This document shows positions 25,872 to 35,066 of a stretch of 55,437 nucleotides of DNA, one piece after another (the first letter of the stretch is position 1; each line of letters begins with the position of its first letter). Made by a program: the position numbers and the translations under genes. The notes under the pieces are model-generated. The model saw nothing but the letters and a program-made list of their open reading frames with translations. It searched no databases and was not told the DNA's origin. Source of the stretch: Kangiellaceae bacterium (GTDB lineage: Bacteria; Pseudomonadota; Gammaproteobacteria; Enterobacterales; Kangiellaceae). Where the stretch lies: contig JAHRVB010000262.1 in the NCBI GenBank assembly GCA_019090895.1, forward strand, positions 1 through 55,437. Direction: 5' to 3'.

Positions 25872-26738
25872 TTAGTTGTGCGGTTGGTGCTTAGTAAACT
25901 CCACATTGCTTTGCCAAAGGATTGGCAGAATAATCAAACAAATACCTAACAGAGTCCAGTGATCAATTGATTCATTAAAGATTAGCCAGCCCAGAAGAGA
26001 TGCAAAAACAAGACCCGAGTATTCAGCGACTGCGATTGTCCCTGCATCTGCCATTCGAAAAGCAACAATACAGCAGGCTTGATAAGCTACCAAACACAGA
26101 CAACTTCCAACCGCTAATAAAATGAGGTCTTGTGTAACGGGCTGCCAATTAAGAAGTGCGACGACGGCAATAAGTGGCAGTGATAGTAAATTACTCCAAA
26201 AAATAGTATTGATAGTACTGGATCCTTGGGGCAACCATTTGACTGAGATGTTATAACCCGCGAGTGCAAATGCAGTACAGAAAGCTAACAATCCTGCGAA
26301 GCCTAAGTATTCTGGTCGCAATGCGATTACAACACCACAAAAACCTAAACAAGTAACCACTGCTTTACGTCTTGTCATGGTCTCTTTAAAAACAACCGTT
26401 GCCAAAACGAGGGTTATAATAGGCGCCGCGTAAAATATGACATTAGCAGTCGCTAGTGGTAAATGAATAAGCGCAACAACTGCGCAGGGAGCGCCAATGT
26501 TTGTCATTGCCGCTCGAAAGCTATGCACTTTTAGACTTCCGGGTTGACGATAGAGCTTAGGCAGCTTCACCCAAAAAGGAAACATCAACAGAAGTACTGT
26601 GGTTTGCCGTAAGAATAAATATTGGTACAAGCTCACATCAGCAGCCAAAAGTTTCACAATGACATCAACAAATGTCGCAAATAAATTTCCTAATATTAAA
26701 AAAAGTAAGGCATAGATAACAAGGCTCTTAGATTTCAT
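25872..26738 (-). CDS. EamA/DMT-family transporter
   Basis: A 288-residue inner-membrane protein with ten predicted helices in two EamA halves (FVDVIVKLLAADVSLYQYLF and LATANVIFYAAPIITLVLAT in the first; GYNISVKWL and IAVAEYSGLVFASLLGWLIF in the second). It is a drug/metabolite exporter of unknown substrate. The frame can start at TTG 26759, but ATG 26738 begins just before helix 1 and I prefer it; neither has a good ribosome site. It follows the GNAT gene closely (stop to start about 45 bases) in the same direction, so the two are probably one unit. Confidence 0.85.
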   Translation of the reverse strand: MKSKSLVIYALLFLILGNLFATFVDVIVKLLAADVSLYQYLFLRQTTVLLLMFPFWVKLPKLYRQPGSLKVHSFRAAMTNIGAPCAVVALIHLPLATANVIFYAAPIITLVLATVVFKETMTRRKAVVTCLGFCGVVIALRPEYLGFAGLLAFCTAFALAGYNISVKWLPQGSSTINTIFWSNLLSLPLIAVVALLNWQPVTQDLILLAVGSCLCLVAYQACCIVAFRMADAGTIAVAEYSGLVFASLLGWLIFNESIDHWTLLGICLIILPILWQSNVEFTKHQPHN

Positions 26739-26783
26739 ATTGGATTTAAGTTGAAACAACCATGAATATAGAGGTTAATCGCC

Positions 26784-27230
26784 TCACCGTTCCATGCCGA
26801 TATGAGGAATCTCGTCTTCCAGGTAACCTTCACCGACTGTGTGATAGCCGTGTTTTTGATAATATTTACTCAAATGAGCTTGTGCGGATAGATGACAAGT
26901 GAAGTTCGGCCAGCGCTCGTCAATTATTTGATTCGCTCGCTCTATTAATTTATGCCCCAATCCTGTCCCTCGACAACTCGAATGTGTAACAACTCTACCT
27001 AACGATGACATATCTTTGTAGCTACAACCTGGCGGCAATATTCTCAGATAACTTGTGATGCGGTCACCTTCCGTCGAAAATAAATGTAGAGCACCTTCAT
27101 CTTGATCCTTACCATCTAGTTCTCGATAGGGGCAATTTTGCTCGACAATAAAAATATCGATTCTTAATTGAATAATTTGATACAGCTCTGTACTCGTGAG
27201 CTCGCTAAAGGACTTTAAGATCCAGTTCAT
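26784..27230 (-). CDS. ElaA-like GNAT N-acetyltransferase
   Basis: A 148-residue acetyl-CoA-dependent acetyltransferase. The N-terminal block YQIIQLRIDIFIVEQNCPY and the ELDGKDQDEGALHL region are those of the ElaA subfamily. The acetyl-CoA loop is SSCRGTGLGHKLIERA (R/Q-x-x-G-x-G/A pattern) and the C-terminal AQAHLSKYYQKHGY is also conserved. Substrate unknown. ATG 27230 has GGAG 7 bases upstream. A 16-bp perfect palindrome lies 53-68 bases upstream, and the transporter gene follows. Confidence 0.85.
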   Translation of the reverse strand: MNWILKSFSELTSTELYQIIQLRIDIFIVEQNCPYRELDGKDQDEGALHLFSTEGDRITSYLRILPPGCSYKDMSSLGRVVTHSSCRGTGLGHKLIERANQIIDERWPNFTCHLSAQAHLSKYYQKHGYHTVGEGYLEDEIPHIGMER

Positions 27231-27282
27231 TGATGACTCCTATTTAAGAGATAGTAATTTATAGGGTTTTAGATCTTTATTC

Positions 27283-27298
27283 ATTAACAATTGTTAAT
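27283..27298. promoter_or_regulatory. 16-bp perfect palindrome upstream of the GNAT/EamA unit
   Basis: ATTAACAATTGTTAAT, located between the Crp/Fnr-like gene's stop and the GNAT start. Operator candidate; the neighbouring Crp/Fnr-like protein is an obvious but untested binder. Confidence 0.45.
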
Positions 27299-27325
27299 AA
27301 TTTCGTTAAGACGAATCGGTGAGAA

Positions 27326-27910
27326 TTAAAGTCCTAGCCGCTTTTTTATTCGGCTTAAGCTCACTGGTGTTAATCCCAAATAAGAAGCGACTAAACTATC
27401 AGGGACTCGTCGAACCAAATGTGGATAAGTCTGGTATACCCGCAAAACTCTCTGTTCTTTCGAGTGAAGTAACAGCAATTCTTCTTTAAACTCTTTGTGT
27501 AATAAGTGCTGCTCTAAATGGTGAATGTGATACTCTTTCCATTCGGAATATTGTGAGACTAATGACAAGTAATATTCCTTTGGGATCTTATATAGTTCAC
27601 AATCTTCTTCGGAAACAACGGAGTAAGCTAAAGGTGTTGACTGAATTAGCGAACGCATGGCAAAAATAATGTCGTTCTCCCAATAAAACTCTTTACTAAA
27701 TTCCTTACCGTTTTCGGTAGAAAATACAGCTCGAAGCAATCCACTTTTAACCGCAAACAAGTCCGAACTTGTTTGTTGTTCCTGCATTATAATTGTGTCT
27801 GATTTGAGCTGAATTAGCTTCGAGTTCAATAACAATTTCTCAGCCCCTACCTCAGGTAACGAAGTTGAAACGCTGAGAATTTTCATCAGTTCTTTTTGAT
27901 CTAATGTCAA
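27326..27910 (-). CDS. Crp/Fnr-family regulator-like protein
   Basis: A 194-residue protein with an N-terminal cyclic-nucleotide-binding-type beta roll (LKSDTIIMQEQQTSSDLFAV, FYWENDIIFAMRSL) and a C-terminal helix-turn-helix (VASYLGLTPVSLSRIKKRL). The roll lacks the phosphate-binding RxxELA motif of true CRP, so cAMP binding is unlikely. The HTH is short, as in the Crp/Fnr-like single-cNMP-domain proteins common in Bacteroidetes and some gammaproteobacteria. The start is TTG 27910 by frame, with GGGATG upstream; ATG 27886 is the alternative. It is oriented with the GNAT and EamA genes and upstream of them, after the end of cusA. Confidence 0.8.
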   Translation of the reverse strand: MTLDQKELMKILSVSTSLPEVGAEKLLLNSKLIQLKSDTIIMQEQQTSSDLFAVKSGLLRAVFSTENGKEFSKEFYWENDIIFAMRSLIQSTPLAYSVVSEEDCELYKIPKEYYLSLVSQYSEWKEYHIHHLEQHLLHKEFKEELLLLHSKEQRVLRVYQTYPHLVRRVPDSLVASYLGLTPVSLSRIKKRLGL

Positions 27911-28022
27911 AGTGACATCCCATAAAATTTACCTAAGTTCCTCATAGTTCCACAGTTAACCCTATTTCTCAACTCTTCCCGCTGGTTAGTCATTTTCACA
28001 GCGAAAACCTTCCTTTGTTTCA

Positions 28023-31000
28023 TTATGCAGCGTTTTTGGCACGACTCTTCCATAACAAAAACACCGCAGGCAGCACCAATAAAGACAGGACGAGAGTGCT
28101 CACCATGCCACCAACCATTGGCGCAGCGATTCGACTCATTACTTCCGATCCTGTACCGGTGCCATATAAAATTGGCAACAAACCGACGATGATGGAAACT
28201 GCCGTCATCATTACCGGTCTGACTCGTCTTCCCGCGCCCTCTAGAACACTTTGTTTAACCAAGGCGTTATACTGCCCGGCTCGTCGCTCTTTTCCTTCAA
28301 TCAATAGCGATTGATAAGACTGATTAATGTACACCAGCATGATCACGCCAATCTCTACTGCCACACCCGCTAACGCAATAAACCCTACACTAACTGCAAC
28401 TGAAAAATTGAACCCTTGCCAATACATCAACCAGAGACTGCCAACCATTGCTAGAGGTAAAGTGCCAATAATAATGGCCACTTGGGTTAGACTTTTAAAA
28501 TTAATAAAGAGTAATATAATAATGATCGCAAAGGTCAATGGAATGATGTAACTAAGCTTCTCTTTTGCTCGCATCATATACTCGTATTGCCCCGACCAAT
28601 TAATCGCATAACCGGCAGGTAAAACAAGATGTTTGTCCACCGCAACTTTCGCTCTTTCAACATAACTGCCAATATCAGAACCTGCGATATCAGAACTATC
28701 AATATCGATTAGCACCCAACCATTGATACGTGCGTTTTCGCTTTTTATCCCTGGTGGTCCTTGTTCGATAAAAATATTGGCAACATCCGCCAATGAAATT
28801 CTTTGCCCATTGGGGGTAACGATAGGCAACAAGGAAAGCTGCTCTGGCGAACTTCGATAGTCTTGTGGATAACGAAGATTAACGGGATAACGTTCTAACC
28901 CTTCAACTGTATGGGTCACATTCATTCCACCAATCGCCGTTGATACCACTTGCTGAACATCAGCTATAGTGAGTCCATAACGCGCCGCTCTCTCGCGTTG
29001 TATATCCACTTTAATGTATCGACCTCCGGCCACTCTTTCCGAATAAACTGATGCAGTACCTTCGACATTATTAATAATATCTTCAAGTTGTAATCCTATG
29101 CTTTGAATGTTGCTAAGATCCGGACCACTAATTTTAATTCCTACAGGGGTTTTGATTCCAGTTGCTAACATATCGATTCGTGTTTTTATTGGCATCACCC
29201 AGGCATTAGAAACACCCGGCAGTTGTAATATTTGATCGAGCTGTTCTCGAATTTTATCGGCAGTCATTCCCTCTCGCCACTCCGATTTTGGCTTAAGTTG
29301 AATGAAGGTTTCAATCATATTGAGTGGTGCTGGGTCAGTCGCAGTCTCTGCGCGTCCCATCTTTCCAAAAACGGTTTTGACCTCGGGAACCGTTTTGATT
29401 AATTTGTCCGTTTGCTGTAAAAGTTCTCGCGCCTTACCAATAGAAATGCCTGGATAGGTAGTTGGCATGTACATAAAATCCCCCTCGTCCAGTGGCGGAA
29501 TAAACTCACTACCAATTTTAGATAAGGGCCACAATACGGACATCAAAACGATGGCGGCAATTGCGAGCGTCGTTTTCGGAAAATCCAAGACCTTGTTTAA
29601 TAGGGGTAAATAAATAGCGGTTAAAGCTCGATTAATAGGATTCTTGTTTTCTGCGAGCACTTTACCCCGAACAAAATAGCCCATTAATACTGGAATTAAA
29701 GTAATTGATAATCCAGCGGCGGCGGCCATCGCGTAAGTCTTGGTATAGGCCAGCGGTGAGAACATTCTTCCTTCTTGCGCTTCTAGGGTAAATACAGGAA
29801 TAAAACTCACCGTAATAACCAGCAGGCTAAAGAATAATGCCGGACCGACTTCCTTGGTTGAGCGAGCGACAATCTGCCAGCGATTTTCATCCGTCAGGGG
29901 CGTTTTCTCAATGTGCTTATGAAAATTTTCAACCATCACAATCGCACCGTCCACCATTGCACCAATGGCAATGGCAATTCCGCCAAGAGACATAATATTC
30001 GCATTGAGCCCCTGCCAATGCATAATGATAAAAGCAGTCAGCACACCGATAGGTAAACTAACCACCGCCACCAATGACGAACGAAAATGAAATAGAAATA
30101 GACCACAAACGAGAGCAACAACGATAAATTCTTCTAATAATTTCTCCCATAAGTTGTTAACCGCACTTTCTATCAGTAGGCTTCGATCATAAACAGGTAC
30201 TATTTCGACGCCACTGGGTAATCCGTTTTTTAATTGAGTGAGTTTTTCTTTTACTCGCTTTATTACTTGTTGGGCATTTTCGCCATAACGCATCACAACA
30301 ATGCCTCCGACGGTTTCGCCCTCACCATTCAACTCAGCTATTCCTCTTCTCATTTGCGGTCCGATACCGATGTCAGCGACATCTCTTAATAACAATGGTG
30401 TTCCATTTTGATTGACTCCGAGTGGAATACTGCCCAAGTCACTTTGGTCCTTAAGATAACCTGTAGCCCTAACTATGTATTCGGCTTCGGCCATTTCGAC
30501 CACCGATGCTCCAATTTCCTGATTACTCTGTTTAATGGCGGTCTGAATGTGCTTTAGCGGGATCCCAAACGCTCTTAGCTTATCCGGGTCGATTCTAATT
30601 TGGTATTGTTTGACCATACCGCCAAGTGCGCTTACTTCTGAAACACCTTTGACCGTTTGCAACTCGAACTTTAAGAACCAATCTTGTATGCTCCTCAACT
30701 GACTGATGTCATGTTTACCGGTGCGATCAATCAATGCATAAAGATAAATCCAACCAACACCGGTCGCATCTGGTCCCAGCTGCGGTCTCGCTGCGCTCGG
30801 TAGAGTCGCTGATACCTGACTTAAGTATTCTAGAACTCGACTCCTCGCCCAATAAAGATCAGTGTCTTCATTAAAAATAACATAGACGTATGAATCGCCA
30901 AAAAAAGAAAAACCTCGTACAGTTTCAGCGCCCGGAACTGACAACATTGCTGTCGTTAAGGGATAAGTCACTTGGTCCTCGACCACTTGTGGCGCTTGTC

Positions 31001-31163
31001 CGGGGTAAGAGGTTTTTATGATGACCTGTACATCGGATAAATCAGGGATCGCATCTACAGGGGTATGTCGAACCGACCAAATACCATTTCCAATTAAGAT
31101 AAAAGTTGCTATAAGTACCAGTATTCGATTGTTAATTGACCAACTTATGATCGCTTGAATCAT
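28023..31163 (-). CDS. cusA: CusA-type heavy-metal RND efflux pump
   Basis: A 1046-residue inner-membrane proton-driven pump of the HME-RND family. Typical elements are the N-terminal helix, DLSDVQVIIKTSYPGQAPQ, RVLEYLSQVSATLP, the proton-relay helix (GGIAIAIGAMVDGAIVMVEN) and a GVAVEIGVIMLVYI helix. The three methionines that bind Cu(I)/Ag(I) in E. coli CusA appear conserved in DFMYMPTTYPGI, PLNMIETFIQLKP and RIDMLATGIKTP, which points to monovalent copper/silver over the zinc/cobalt CzcA type. It overlaps cusB by 4 bases (ATGA). It is the last gene of the cusCBA order. Confidence 0.93.
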   Translation of the reverse strand: MIQAIISWSINNRILVLIATFILIGNGIWSVRHTPVDAIPDLSDVQVIIKTSYPGQAPQVVEDQVTYPLTTAMLSVPGAETVRGFSFFGDSYVYVIFNEDTDLYWARSRVLEYLSQVSATLPSAARPQLGPDATGVGWIYLYALIDRTGKHDISQLRSIQDWFLKFELQTVKGVSEVSALGGMVKQYQIRIDPDKLRAFGIPLKHIQTAIKQSNQEIGASVVEMAEAEYIVRATGYLKDQSDLGSIPLGVNQNGTPLLLRDVADIGIGPQMRRGIAELNGEGETVGGIVVMRYGENAQQVIKRVKEKLTQLKNGLPSGVEIVPVYDRSLLIESAVNNLWEKLLEEFIVVALVCGLFLFHFRSSLVAVVSLPIGVLTAFIIMHWQGLNANIMSLGGIAIAIGAMVDGAIVMVENFHKHIEKTPLTDENRWQIVARSTKEVGPALFFSLLVITVSFIPVFTLEAQEGRMFSPLAYTKTYAMAAAAGLSITLIPVLMGYFVRGKVLAENKNPINRALTAIYLPLLNKVLDFPKTTLAIAAIVLMSVLWPLSKIGSEFIPPLDEGDFMYMPTTYPGISIGKARELLQQTDKLIKTVPEVKTVFGKMGRAETATDPAPLNMIETFIQLKPKSEWREGMTADKIREQLDQILQLPGVSNAWVMPIKTRIDMLATGIKTPVGIKISGPDLSNIQSIGLQLEDIINNVEGTASVYSERVAGGRYIKVDIQRERAARYGLTIADVQQVVSTAIGGMNVTHTVEGLERYPVNLRYPQDYRSSPEQLSLLPIVTPNGQRISLADVANIFIEQGPPGIKSENARINGWVLIDIDSSDIAGSDIGSYVERAKVAVDKHLVLPAGYAINWSGQYEYMMRAKEKLSYIIPLTFAIIIILLFINFKSLTQVAIIIGTLPLAMVGSLWLMYWQGFNFSVAVSVGFIALAGVAVEIGVIMLVYINQSYQSLLIEGKERRAGQYNALVKQSVLEGAGRRVRPVMMTAVSIIVGLLPILYGTGTGSEVMSRIAAPMVGGMVSTLVLSLLVLPAVFLLWKSRAKNAA

Positions 31164-32743
31164 TGTATTTTCTCCATTGACTCAATCTCTTTTGACCCAA
31201 TTTCTTTTGACTCAACACGTGCAGGTGACGATTCTTTATCTACTGGGCTGGTTATTTCAGAAATAATGAATTCACCATCTACCAAACTAAATACAAAATT
31301 GATTGTACTGCCGGGTTGCAATCCTTCTAACGCAATGGAATCTGATACGATGAAGTCGAGTGTGGCAGCGGCACGCCCCCATTTTTCGACGGGCCCGCGA
31401 CTGATATTTAATTTTCGGTGATCCGGCGAAATTGTATTAATAATACCCGTCACTCTTGCTTGCTCTTTAGTCAAATTATAATCATTTGTCACATCGCCTT
31501 TCTTTACTGCAGATATTGGTAACATGCGATTAAAATCAGATGTTTTACTCGATTCCGAATCCACCAAAAATTGGGCCGACGTGACCACGAAATCACCGAT
31601 CTGGATACCACTTAGTATTTCCACCGAGTGGTCGTCAAAGCGTCCGATTTTGACATTAATCGATTTAAATCTTCCCTCTCCCATCGCTAATACGACGCGA
31701 TCACTGTTGCCCGAACGAATTACTGCTTCTATAGGAATTAACAAAGAGTCTTTTCCCACATCAGGATAGATCACGACTTGAGCGAACATGTTAGGTTTTA
31801 ACCGATTATTCTTATTCTCAAAGCGCAGCCTTACCTTACTAGTTCTTGTTTGCGGATCTAACGTTGGATAAACATAATCAACACGACCCTGCCATATATG
31901 TCCCGGTAAATAATCAAGAGACATACTCACAGCATCACCTTGGGTAACTTGTGATGACTGTCGCTCAAATATCTCAGCTTCAACCCAAACCTGATTTAAT
32001 TGACCGATCGACATAATCGTTGTACCGGGTTTTACATAAAAACCCTCTCGAATATTCAAATTATCGACCACTCCATCTTGGGGAGCAAAAAAGGTAATCG
32101 TTTGTTGGATTTTTCGTGTCTTTTTCAATTTTTTTATAACAACACTAGGCAGCTGTAAAGCAGCCAATCGATCTTCCGAAGCTCTAGTCAGCCGGCTATT
32201 TTTTCTTTCTAATGCCAGCAATAACTCTTCCTGTGCGTTAACCAAAGCGGGTGAATAAATTTGGTAAAGAGGCGCTCCCTTTTTGACTGGATCACCAGCA
32301 GACTTTACGTGCAGTTTTTCGATCCAACCTTCTACTCTCGGGTGTATGTGAACTAATTGGTCTTCATCGTATTTAACGTATCCAACCGTTTTAATTTTGG
32401 TTTCAAGTCGTTTCAATCGAGCTTCAACAGTTCGAACACCAAGATTATTGATCACTTCCGGTGATATTTTTACCACTCCCTTTTCTGCGGTATCAGAACC
32501 GGACTTGTCAAACACAGGCACTAAATCCATTCCCATAGGAGATAATCCTGGTTTGTCTCGTTTATAGTTCGGGTCCATCGGGGCTACCCAATATAGCGGT
32601 TGTTCGACGTCGTTATCTGATTCGGTGTTCTTGAAATCGACATTTAGGTTGTTGAGCAACAATGAAAACAAAATGAAGGAAAGAGCAATGCCTATTAAAC
32701 CTCCAATAATTAGGTAGTGACTTGGTCGAAGTTGTTTAATCAT
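31160..32743 (-). CDS. cusB: CusB-type periplasmic adaptor with N-terminal metal-binding motif and C-terminal CusF-like domain
   Basis: A 527-residue membrane-fusion protein linking CusA to CusC. An N-terminal membrane anchor (about 10-32) is followed by a heavy-metal-binding module in variant form (YWVAPMDPNY...LSPMGMDLVPVF), lipoyl/barrel-sandwich and hairpin segments (DPVKKGAPLYQIYSPALV), a beta-barrel, and a C-terminal domain (about 430-505) that aligns with CusF (VTGIINTISPDHRKLNIS). The CusF-like domain keeps a tryptophan but the two methionines of the Cu(I) site are replaced (ATLDF where E. coli CusF has MTMRF). Overlaps: 8 bases with cusC, 4 with cusA. Confidence 0.9.
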   Translation of the reverse strand: MIKQLRPSHYLIIGGLIGIALSFILFSLLLNNLNVDFKNTESDNDVEQPLYWVAPMDPNYKRDKPGLSPMGMDLVPVFDKSGSDTAEKGVVKISPEVINNLGVRTVEARLKRLETKIKTVGYVKYDEDQLVHIHPRVEGWIEKLHVKSAGDPVKKGAPLYQIYSPALVNAQEELLLALERKNSRLTRASEDRLAALQLPSVVIKKLKKTRKIQQTITFFAPQDGVVDNLNIREGFYVKPGTTIMSIGQLNQVWVEAEIFERQSSQVTQGDAVSMSLDYLPGHIWQGRVDYVYPTLDPQTRTSKVRLRFENKNNRLKPNMFAQVVIYPDVGKDSLLIPIEAVIRSGNSDRVVLAMGEGRFKSINVKIGRFDDHSVEILSGIQIGDFVVTSAQFLVDSESSKTSDFNRMLPISAVKKGDVTNDYNLTKEQARVTGIINTISPDHRKLNISRGPVEKWGRAAATLDFIVSDSIALEGLQPGSTINFVFSLVDGEFIISEITSPVDKESSPARVESKEIGSKEIESMEKIQ

Positions 32744-34286
32744 TGTTTTTACCTCCTAATTGAAACTGACCGTTAGTCGTATTCGACTCTTCAGTATTAC
32801 TGAAGTAATAATTCAAACTAAGCACTGTCTTTTTGATTTCCACCTTAATGGTTAATAATTCGATGGCCCCATTTAATTCCTCGATCCTCGCTTTAATCAC
32901 TTCAGAAAATCCACCGTCATCATTGGTATAAGCCGTTAAAGAAGCTTCCGACAACTGGTTTAATTGCGGTAATAATTGAGTTTCGTATAATTGATCACGG
33001 GAAATTAGTCCCTTTAACACCGCCCGATTGGTTTGCACCCCTTGATAGAGGTTTCGAAGTAATAACCATCGTTTAAACTTTTTTGCCTGACTATATTTAA
33101 CAGCAGAACTAACTTGACTATCCACTCGATTCTCAGCAAACAGCGGAAGCTCAAAACTAACCCCAATGGAAAATAAATCCGCTCGTTCTCGGTCTAGCAT
33201 AGTGATGGAATTAGGTGCGTTGTCTCGATAACCGTAACTCGCATTGAGTGAAAACTTTGTCTTATAATTCTGTTTGGCAATTTCGATCCCACTTTTACTG
33301 GCGGCGATATTTTGCTCCCACGCTTTAATACTTGGATGGAGTAATAAAGATTGCATTAGCGATGCCGGTTGATTGTAATCACTGGATAAATACACTTCAG
33401 GCTGTGTCATCTTAATTTCCGGCATTTCCTTAGAAAGAACTTGCCGGAAACGACTTGAGTTTTCCGAACCGGCCAAAAAGTCTGCAGACAAGCCGGACTG
33501 AGAACGAATATTTTCATCAAAATGTTGAGTGTTTGGATTGGTCCATGTATCCAAAGCTTCAAACTGTTTGCTGTACTGCTGCTGCAATTTCGATAATCGT
33601 TCATCTAACTGAGTCAATTCTAATTGCGCTCTGACAATATCTTGTTGTCTGGTATTTCCAACGGTTGATGCATAATTAGCTTGCGCTATGTCGGCCAACT
33701 GTTCAAATAAGATCCGGCTAGATTTCACCAAGGCGGCACTTTGATGTGCTTGATAGGCATCCAGCCATAAGTGACCAACCACAACTTCGACTTTAGCGTC
33801 CCTATCCATGCGCTGAAAAGGATATTGGTTTGCCAATTGAGTGAATTGTCGCTGTTTAAATTGCCGACTGTCGCCTCTAGGAATCGACTGCATCACACCC
33901 AGTTTAATCTGGCTCATAGCTTCTTGGTTAAAACTGAAAGTATTCGCAGCGAGATTATTAACTCCAATCGAAAACATCGGGTCATCCCAACCATTTTGCG
34001 CTAGCGCTTCATCCAACAATGATTGTTGTTCTAGCTGATTAGCCAGTTTCCAAGGATCTAAATGCTTGGCTCTAGAAATTGCGTCAACAAATCCTAAGGT
34101 CATCAAATCCAAAGCGCCTGAAGTTTCTCGCTCGAATGCCGCCTGCCCCATTTTTAAAGGCGGCCCTTGATTATTGCTGCGTTTGGCGTCACTGGCGACT
34201 GTATGGCCCGCAATAAAACCCAACAAACCTGTCATAAAGACCACGCTTTTTCGCAAAAGCAATAGCCTCGAGATTTTCTTATTCAT
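32736..34286 (-). CDS. CusC-like TolC-family outer-membrane efflux protein
   Basis: A 516-residue TolC-type protein with a cleavable signal (VVFMTGLLGFIAGHTVAS) and two long coiled-coil repeats (LANQLEQQSLLDEALAQNGW, KAWEQNIAASKSGIEIAKQN; VGHLWLDAYQAHQSAALVKS). It forms the outer-membrane channel of the CusCBA pump. Unlike E. coli CusC there is no lipobox cysteine, and sequence similarity to CusC is limited, so the assignment rests on gene order. The segment around 230-310 is richer in polar residues than usual. The start ATG 34286 has no strong ribosome site. Confidence 0.85.
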   Translation of the reverse strand: MNKKISRLLLLRKSVVFMTGLLGFIAGHTVASDAKRSNNQGPPLKMGQAAFERETSGALDLMTLGFVDAISRAKHLDPWKLANQLEQQSLLDEALAQNGWDDPMFSIGVNNLAANTFSFNQEAMSQIKLGVMQSIPRGDSRQFKQRQFTQLANQYPFQRMDRDAKVEVVVGHLWLDAYQAHQSAALVKSSRILFEQLADIAQANYASTVGNTRQQDIVRAQLELTQLDERLSKLQQQYSKQFEALDTWTNPNTQHFDENIRSQSGLSADFLAGSENSSRFRQVLSKEMPEIKMTQPEVYLSSDYNQPASLMQSLLLHPSIKAWEQNIAASKSGIEIAKQNYKTKFSLNASYGYRDNAPNSITMLDRERADLFSIGVSFELPLFAENRVDSQVSSAVKYSQAKKFKRWLLLRNLYQGVQTNRAVLKGLISRDQLYETQLLPQLNQLSEASLTAYTNDDGGFSEVIKARIEELNGAIELLTIKVEIKKTVLSLNYYFSNTEESNTTNGQFQLGGKNND

Positions 34287-34389
34287 TTGTTTAAACCTAG
34301 TAAGTCAGCGCTCTTCGATGTTCTGACAATCACTTTTCTAATAACCGATTAGGTGCTAAACGATTACTTTAAAATCAACTCATTAGAAC

Positions 34390-34414
34390 TCGAATATTTG
34401 CAGATCGAATATTT
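34390..34414. promoter_or_regulatory. Direct repeat TCGAATATTT upstream of cusC
   Basis: Two exact 10-base copies starting 15 bases apart, 104 to 128 bases ahead of the cusC start codon. Possible binding site for a response regulator; weak evidence. Confidence 0.25.
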
Positions 34415-34514
34415 AAGAGTTTTGTCGGAAGATACCAGCGCATTTAATTAGCCCAAGTAATCACTGCTGCAATTATCATTGAACTCAAAAAAAGCATGGA
34501 TCGATGCTAAGAGG

Positions 34515-34886
34515 CTAACTAATGGGGGGGCGGTAAAGAGTACTCGTTGTGCGATGTGGTACCGGAACTATTGATTGAGCAAAATTCTGGATATCTAAAC
34601 GTTGGGTAACTGAGGGTAGTTGACCTAACACGACGGAATAAGAGCAACTCGACATCGAACATTGAGTAGAATCGCAACAGCTTTCAGCGTCACTGTCTTG
34701 ATTGTTTGAGCCATCAGCATGCATCATGCGATGTTCAGCATGCGGAGAAGTAAAATTCGTGGCTTCACTCACGAGCGAAGGCGGTTGCATTAACATGTCA
34801 CAGCCCGCCAATACCTGTGCCGAACTTTGACTAGCAAAGCAAAACAGGATTAGATATAAGAAACTTATAGGGATTCGGCGAAACAT
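34515..34886 (-). CDS. Small exported Cys/His/Met-rich protein
   Basis: A 123-residue protein with a signal peptide (FLYLILFCFASQSSAQV) and a central metal-ligand-rich stretch: HAEHRMMHADG followed by five cysteines and a methionine in CCDSTQCSMSSC. Its place directly upstream of cusC, in the same direction, resembles the small exported proteins that precede copper-efflux operons in other gammaproteobacteria, and copper or silver binding in the periplasm is the natural guess. I do not recognise a named family. The stop codon is preceded by a G7 homopolymer on the plus strand (about 34524-34530), where indels would alter the last residues. Confidence 0.65.
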   Translation of the reverse strand: MFRRIPISFLYLILFCFASQSSAQVLAGCDMLMQPPSLVSEATNFTSPHAEHRMMHADGSNNQDSDAESCCDSTQCSMSSCSYSVVLGQLPSVTQRLDIQNFAQSIVPVPHRTTSTLYRPPIS

Positions 34887-35066
34887 GAGTTTAACTGGTT
34901 CTTGGTTAGGTAGCTCAAGTATTAAGATACACCGTCAAATGAGATTTTTCAAATCGTTCTATCAAAATTTGCCAACCTTACCGTTCAAAAATGTAACCAA
35001 TTACCTTCTTATAGAATTTCAACACCCTCCGTTCAAAAAATTAACGTCTAATTTTATTAGTTGGTG

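Noticed and set aside
27326..27910. True cAMP-binding CRP
   Set aside because: The phosphate-binding cassette motif is missing and the HTH is short and atypical, so it should not be assumed to bind the site at 5261-5276.
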